DNA of 9,293 bases from Planctomycetota bacterium (GTDB taxonomy: Bacteria > Planctomycetota > Brocadiia > JAJRTI01). Positions within the stretch are counted from its first letter, which is position 1, and each line of letters opens with the position of its first letter. Location of the stretch: assembly GCA_024278415.1 (NCBI GenBank), contig JAJRTI010000982.1, forward strand, positions 1 through 9,293. Reading direction: 5' to 3'. This document shows, piece after piece, positions 6,885-9,293 of this stretch. A program made the translations under genes and the position numbers. The notes beneath the pieces are model-generated. The model saw only the letters and a list, made by a program, of their open reading frames with translations, made no database searches and was not told the DNA's origin.

Positions 6885-6912
6885 GTCAGAAGTCAGAAGT
6901 CAGAAGTCAGAG
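6885..6912 (+). repeat. Tandem heptamer array (GTCAGAA) in the nqrE-nqrF spacer
   Basis: Three GTCAGAA units and one GTCAGAG lie in a row, preceded by a partial GGAA. The 28 bases are the exact reverse complement of 6205-6232 upstream of nqrE, so the two arrays could pair in the nqr mRNA. Confidence 0.93.
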
Positions 6913-6925
6913 AACGGAAGTCGCC

Positions 6926-6960
6926 TCTTACGTTTTACGCTTTACGTTTTACGTTTTACG
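6926..6960 (+). repeat. Second tandem heptamer array (TTTTACG) in the nqrE-nqrF spacer
   Basis: Five 7-bp units run from 6926: TCTTACG, TTTTACG, CTTTACG, TTTTACG, TTTTACG, then a degraded CCCTGCG (6961-6967). The unit differs from the GTCAGAA array 13 bases upstream but has the same period. The array ends 16 bases before the nqrF start. Confidence 0.9.
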
Positions 6961-6976
6961 CCCTGCGTCCCCGCCC

Positions 6977-8077
6977 ATGGAAACTGCCAAGATTTTCTTC
7001 TATTCGCTCGTCGTGTTTCCCGGCGTCGTGCTCGTTCTGTCTGCGCTGCTCGTGCTCGCGGAACGGTTCCTCGTGGACCAGGGTCCGTTCGAGATCGACA
7101 TCAACCGCGAGGTCCAACTCACTGCGCCGGGCGGTGTGACGCTGCTCCAGGCGCTCTACGACAACGAGATCTTCATCCCCTCTGCGTGCGGCGGCCAGGC
7201 CACCTGCGGGCACTGCAAGGTCACGGTGAAAGAGGGCGGCGGCGACGTGCTCCCCACCGAGCTGTCGTTCATTGGCCGCAAGGAGCGCGAAGAGGGCGTG
7301 CGGTTGGCTTGCCAGATCAAGCTCAAGCAGCGGCTTCAGATCGAAGTGCCGGCCATGTACCTCGACGTGCAGGAGTACCAGGCCGTCGTCAAGAGCACGC
7401 GAGACGTGACCCCGGACATCAAGGAAATTCGCTTCTCGCTCGTCGAGCCGAAAGAGATCGAATTCCGGCCCGGGCAGTATATCCAGGTCAAGTGCCCCGA
7501 CCCGGACGGCGACTTTGTGTTCCGCGCGTACTCGATCAGTTCGAAGGTCTCGGACAAGACCGAGGTGGAGCTGAACGTGCGCATTGTGCCCGGCGGCATC
7601 GGATCGACCTACCTGCACGGCCTGAAGGAGGGCGACCCGGTCACGTTCACCGGCCCGTTCGGCGAGTTCGAGTTGAGCCAAGACGCGGACACCGAGATCG
7701 TATGCGTCGGCGGCGGCTGCGGCATGGCGCCCATGAAGAGCATCCTCCAGACCATGTTCGAGGAGAACCCCAACCGCAAGGCGTGGTTCTTCTTCGGGTG
7801 CCGCGGCACGGCGGATATCTTCTATCTTGACGACTACAAAGAGATGGAGAAGAAATACCCGGGGTTCAAGGTCATCTACGCATTGTCCGACATGAAGCCT
7901 GACGAGCAATGGGATGGCGAGAGGGGATTCGTCCACATTTCGGTCGACAAGTACCTGGAGCGCGGGGGCAAGCGCCAGGCTTTCCTCTGCGGGCCGCCAC
8001 CCATGATCAACGCGGTCATGGAGGTGTTCGAGGACAAGGAACTGCCAGACGAGAAGATCTTCTACGACAAGTTCTAG
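6977..8077 (+). CDS. nqrF: Na+-NQR subunit F, NADH-oxidising FAD and [2Fe-2S] subunit
   Basis: This 366-residue entry point for electrons oxidises NADH on the cytoplasmic side. A membrane helix (about 7-28) anchors a ferredoxin domain with Cys71, Cys77, Cys80 (CGGQATCGHC) and Cys112 binding [2Fe-2S]. A ferredoxin-reductase part follows: FRPGQYIQV, the FAD motif RAYSIS (183-188), GGIGSTYLH, the nucleotide-binding GGGCGMAPM (245-253), CGPPPMINAV (338-347) and a C-terminal aromatic tail FYDKF. It is about 40 residues shorter than Vibrio NqrF, with all cofactor residues kept. The start is fixed by the membrane anchor right after ATG 6977; the upstream bases are C-rich with no Shine-Dalgarno. It is the last nqr gene: no apbE or nqrM follows before the next promoter. 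Confidence 0.97.
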   Translation: METAKIFFYSLVVFPGVVLVLSALLVLAERFLVDQGPFEIDINREVQLTAPGGVTLLQALYDNEIFIPSACGGQATCGHCKVTVKEGGGDVLPTELSFIGRKEREEGVRLACQIKLKQRLQIEVPAMYLDVQEYQAVVKSTRDVTPDIKEIRFSLVEPKEIEFRPGQYIQVKCPDPDGDFVFRAYSISSKVSDKTEVELNVRIVPGGIGSTYLHGLKEGDPVTFTGPFGEFELSQDADTEIVCVGGGCGMAPMKSILQTMFEENPNRKAWFFFGCRGTADIFYLDDYKEMEKKYPGFKVIYALSDMKPDEQWDGERGFVHISVDKYLERGGKRQAFLCGPPPMINAVMEVFEDKELPDEKIFYDKF

Positions 8078-8201
8078 CGAAGCTTCGTTTCATACCGTCC
8101 AGGGGCGCCTCGCGCGGCGTAAGGGCTGCCATTCTTCGGGAGCCGCTCGCTTTCCAGATGCCTGGGGGAAGAAAGCACAACTCGCGCGGACGGCGACGGG
8201 A

Positions 8202-8237
8202 GGGGCGCGCCGCAAGCGCCGCGCCCACGCGCGCCCC
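8202..8237 (+). terminator. GC-rich hairpin downstream of nqrF, possible terminator
   Basis: GGGGCGCGC (8202-8210) pairs perfectly with GCGCGCCCC (8229-8237) around an 18-base loop that can itself fold. It lies 125 bases after the nqrF stop and 42 bases before the next promoter. No uridine tract follows, so it is a weak terminator candidate at best. The rest of the 269-base spacer 8078-8346 shows no gene. Confidence 0.3.
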
Positions 8238-8278
8238 GAGCCTTCATCGGCGCCGGTCTCGTGCTGTGGGCGGGCCCT

Positions 8279-8287
8279 TGCTACAAT
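8279..8287 (+). promoter_or_regulatory. Extended -10 promoter for the DUF2271 gene
   Basis: TGCTACAAT gives a TG-n-TACAAT extended -10 (hexamer 8282-8287, five of six consensus bases). No clear -35 lies 16-18 bases upstream, as is usual for extended -10 promoters. Transcription would start near 8294, leaving a leader of about 53 bases. It suggests that the DUF2271 gene is transcribed separately from nqr. Confidence 0.55.
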
Positions 8288-8346
8288 AGACGGGTAACGA
8301 GGCCCGTTTCCAGGAAGCCTCACACGAGTCCCCGTGGAGCAGAACC

Positions 8347-8916
8347 ATGTCCGCATCTCGCTGCATCGCCCTCGTGCTGGCGTTTGGCTGTGCGCTTGCC
8401 GCGGCCGCCTCGGCGCGCGAAGCGACGATCACCTTCCGGCTCAGCCGGGCCTTCCGCAGAGCGCAGAAACTCCCCACCTACGTGGTGTGGGTCGAGACGC
8501 GGAAGGGCGATTACGTCACCACGGTCCGCATGAGCCGCACGGCCCAGGTGCAGGAAGACGCCCTCCGCAAGGGCAAGCCCGCGCCCTTTTTCAAACAATG
8601 GCATCAGTCATACATGGACGTGGTGGAGGTCGACTCGATCACCGAGGCCACGCCGTGGCCGGGCAAGAGCGACACGGTCAAGTGGGATCTCACCGACGTG
8701 AAGGGCGCCGCGCTCCCCAAGGGAGACTACGTGCTCAAGATCGAGTGCCAGATCGACGGCAAGGATAGAGACAAGTTCGCGCAGGTCACGGTCATGCCGT
8801 TCTCTATCGGCCGCAGGACGAAGTTCAGCAGGTCGCACACGGTGCTGATCAACGGCGGCAAGCTGAGCAGAAGATCTGTGTACATTCAGCAACCGAGCAT
8901 GAAGATTCGCAAGTAA
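8347..8916 (+). CDS. Secreted DUF2271-family protein of unknown function
   Basis: This 189-residue protein has a clear signal peptide (MSASRCIALVLAFGCALAAA, likely cut after Ala23 in AASA), so it acts in the periplasm or outside. The mature part resembles DUF2271: TITFRLSRAF, LPTYVVWVETRKGDYVTTVRM, a K.WHQSYM region, DSITEATPWPG, then TVKWDLTDVKGAALPKGDYVLKIE, a beta-rich close. DUF2271 proteins have no established biochemical role. In other bacteria I recall them near PepSY membrane proteins and ApbE flavin transferases, which would suit a redox neighbourhood, but neither is visible here. GGAG (8336-8339) lies seven bases before ATG 8347. The gene has its own promoter upstream and a hairpin-rich repeat downstream. 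The family call is by pattern only and moderately sure. Confidence 0.7.
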   Translation: MSASRCIALVLAFGCALAAAASAREATITFRLSRAFRRAQKLPTYVVWVETRKGDYVTTVRMSRTAQVQEDALRKGKPAPFFKQWHQSYMDVVEVDSITEATPWPGKSDTVKWDLTDVKGAALPKGDYVLKIECQIDGKDRDKFAQVTVMPFSIGRRTKFSRSHTVLINGGKLSRRSVYIQQPSMKIRK

Positions 8917-8979
8917 AGCGCCCCCTCTTAGTGCCTTATCCATCCAGAACTGTCATGAAAAACAAGAAGTTGCTTGCCC

Positions 8980-9047
8980 GGAGCGGACGGCCTTCGCCGT
9001 CCGTCGGAACGCGAAGGCCGTCCGCTCCTGGGCTGCGGGCGCAGCCC
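8980..9047. repeat. REP-like palindromic repeat cluster
   Basis: GGAGCGGACGGCCTTCGC (8980-8997) pairs perfectly over 18 bp with 9011-9028 across a 13-base loop. As an alternative, 8984-8991 and 8996-9003 form an 8-bp hairpin with a CTTC loop. A separate 7-bp GC hairpin follows (GGGCTGC 9030-9036 with 9041-9047, loop GGGC). Paired GC-rich palindromes in a spacer are the hallmark of REP/BIME-type dispersed repeats; termination or mRNA-end protection of the DUF2271 transcript is also possible. Confidence 0.8.
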
Positions 9048-9079
9048 GCCTTGTCCAGTCGAAACACGGGAGAACCGGC

Positions 9080-9293
9080 ATGAACGACGCGGAGACGAAA
9101 GCCCTCGAGGCGGAGTTGGAGCAATTCAAGAAGGAGAAGGAACAGATTCGCGCCATCTTGGGCCGCGTCGGAGGAGTGGACCAATCCAAACGCGACAAGC
9201 TCCTCAACATCGTGTTCGTGGCCATCCTGGTCCTGCTCTTGTGCCACGATGTGCTCCGGCACGCGCTGGACTTCAGCAGCCCCCTCCCGCCGC
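9080..9293 (+). CDS. Small coiled-coil/transmembrane protein, partial at 3' side
   Basis: The frame from ATG 9080 is open to the end of the window (71 residues seen, no stop). GGGAG (9068-9072) lies seven bases upstream as a good Shine-Dalgarno. Residues about 4-25 are strongly charged and helical (ETKALEAELEQFKKEKEQIR), suggesting a short coiled coil. AILGRVGGVDQSKRDKLLN links this to a hydrophobic helix at about 42-57 (LNIVFVAILVLLLCH). It looks like a small inner-membrane protein with a cytoplasmic coiled coil, but I do not recognise the family and give no function. Confidence 0.7.
   Translation, partial: MNDAETKALEAELEQFKKEKEQIRAILGRVGGVDQSKRDKLLNIVFVAILVLLLCHDVLRHALDFSSPLPP

Noticed and set aside
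6205..6912. CRISPR-like array from the repeats around nqrE
   Set aside because: The units are only 7 bp, directly adjacent and without spacers, and no cas genes are nearby.
6268..7830. A 520-codon + strand frame spanning nqrE and most of nqrF
   Set aside because: It is out of frame with both subunits and its arginine-rich product matches nothing. It merely reads through the spacer repeats.
8016..8228. A 70-codon - strand frame after nqrF
   Set aside because: It overlaps the nqrF 3' end, has no recognisable domain, no clear ribosome binding site and a biased composition.

Overview
The window is a GC-rich stretch of an uncultured-looking bacterial chromosome. Its core is a complete, canonically ordered operon for the Na+-translocating NADH:quinone oxidoreductase, nqrA-B-C-D-E-F, on the + strand at 2352-8077. 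The high GC, the family-2-type glycosidase tail, the NqrA with intact ferredoxin-type cysteines and the heptameric intergenic repeats suggest a deep-branching heterotroph. A PVC-group or Hydrogenedentota-like lineage would fit, but the sequence alone does not settle this and I name no species.

Layout. 1-288 (+) is the 3' end of a large carbohydrate-active enzyme. 289-401 is a convergent spacer carrying a perfect 23-bp inverted repeat (324-371). On the - strand, 1658-2047 encodes a small membrane-anchored ComEA-like helix-hairpin-helix protein. It overlaps by ATGA the next - strand gene, 402-1661, a two-TM, GAF-GGDEF diguanylate cyclase. The pair has a good sigma70-type promoter (2091-2120). 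The divergent spacer 2048-2351 holds that promoter and a plausible, weaker nqr promoter near 2255-2283. After nqrF comes a GC-rich spacer with a candidate hairpin. Next is an extended -10 promoter (8279-8287) driving a secreted DUF2271-type protein (8347-8916), then a REP-like double-hairpin repeat (8980-9047). The window ends inside a small coiled-coil/transmembrane gene (from 9080).

How the parts work together. NqrF takes electrons from NADH (FAD, [2Fe-2S]). They pass through the intramembrane NqrD/NqrE iron-sulfur site and the covalently bound FMNs of NqrC (Thr182) and NqrB (Thr200), ending on quinone with Na+ export. All key cofactor residues I looked for are present, so the complex should be functional. 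The neighbouring diguanylate cyclase, glycosidase and DUF2271 genes are separate transcription units with no evident link to it.

What stands out. (1) NqrA keeps two complete CxxCxxCxxxCP motifs at its C terminus, as in RnfC, where Vibrio-type NqrA has lost most of these cysteines; this may be an ancestral NQR form. (2) All three non-overlapping spacers inside the operon (A-B, D-E, E-F) contain tandem 7-bp repeats. The D-E and E-F arrays form a perfect 28-nt inverted pair around nqrE. (3) nqrA, B, E and F lack a Shine-Dalgarno, whereas the flanking genes have one. I do not see a wholly new multi-gene system here; the novelty is in these details of a known respiratory operon.
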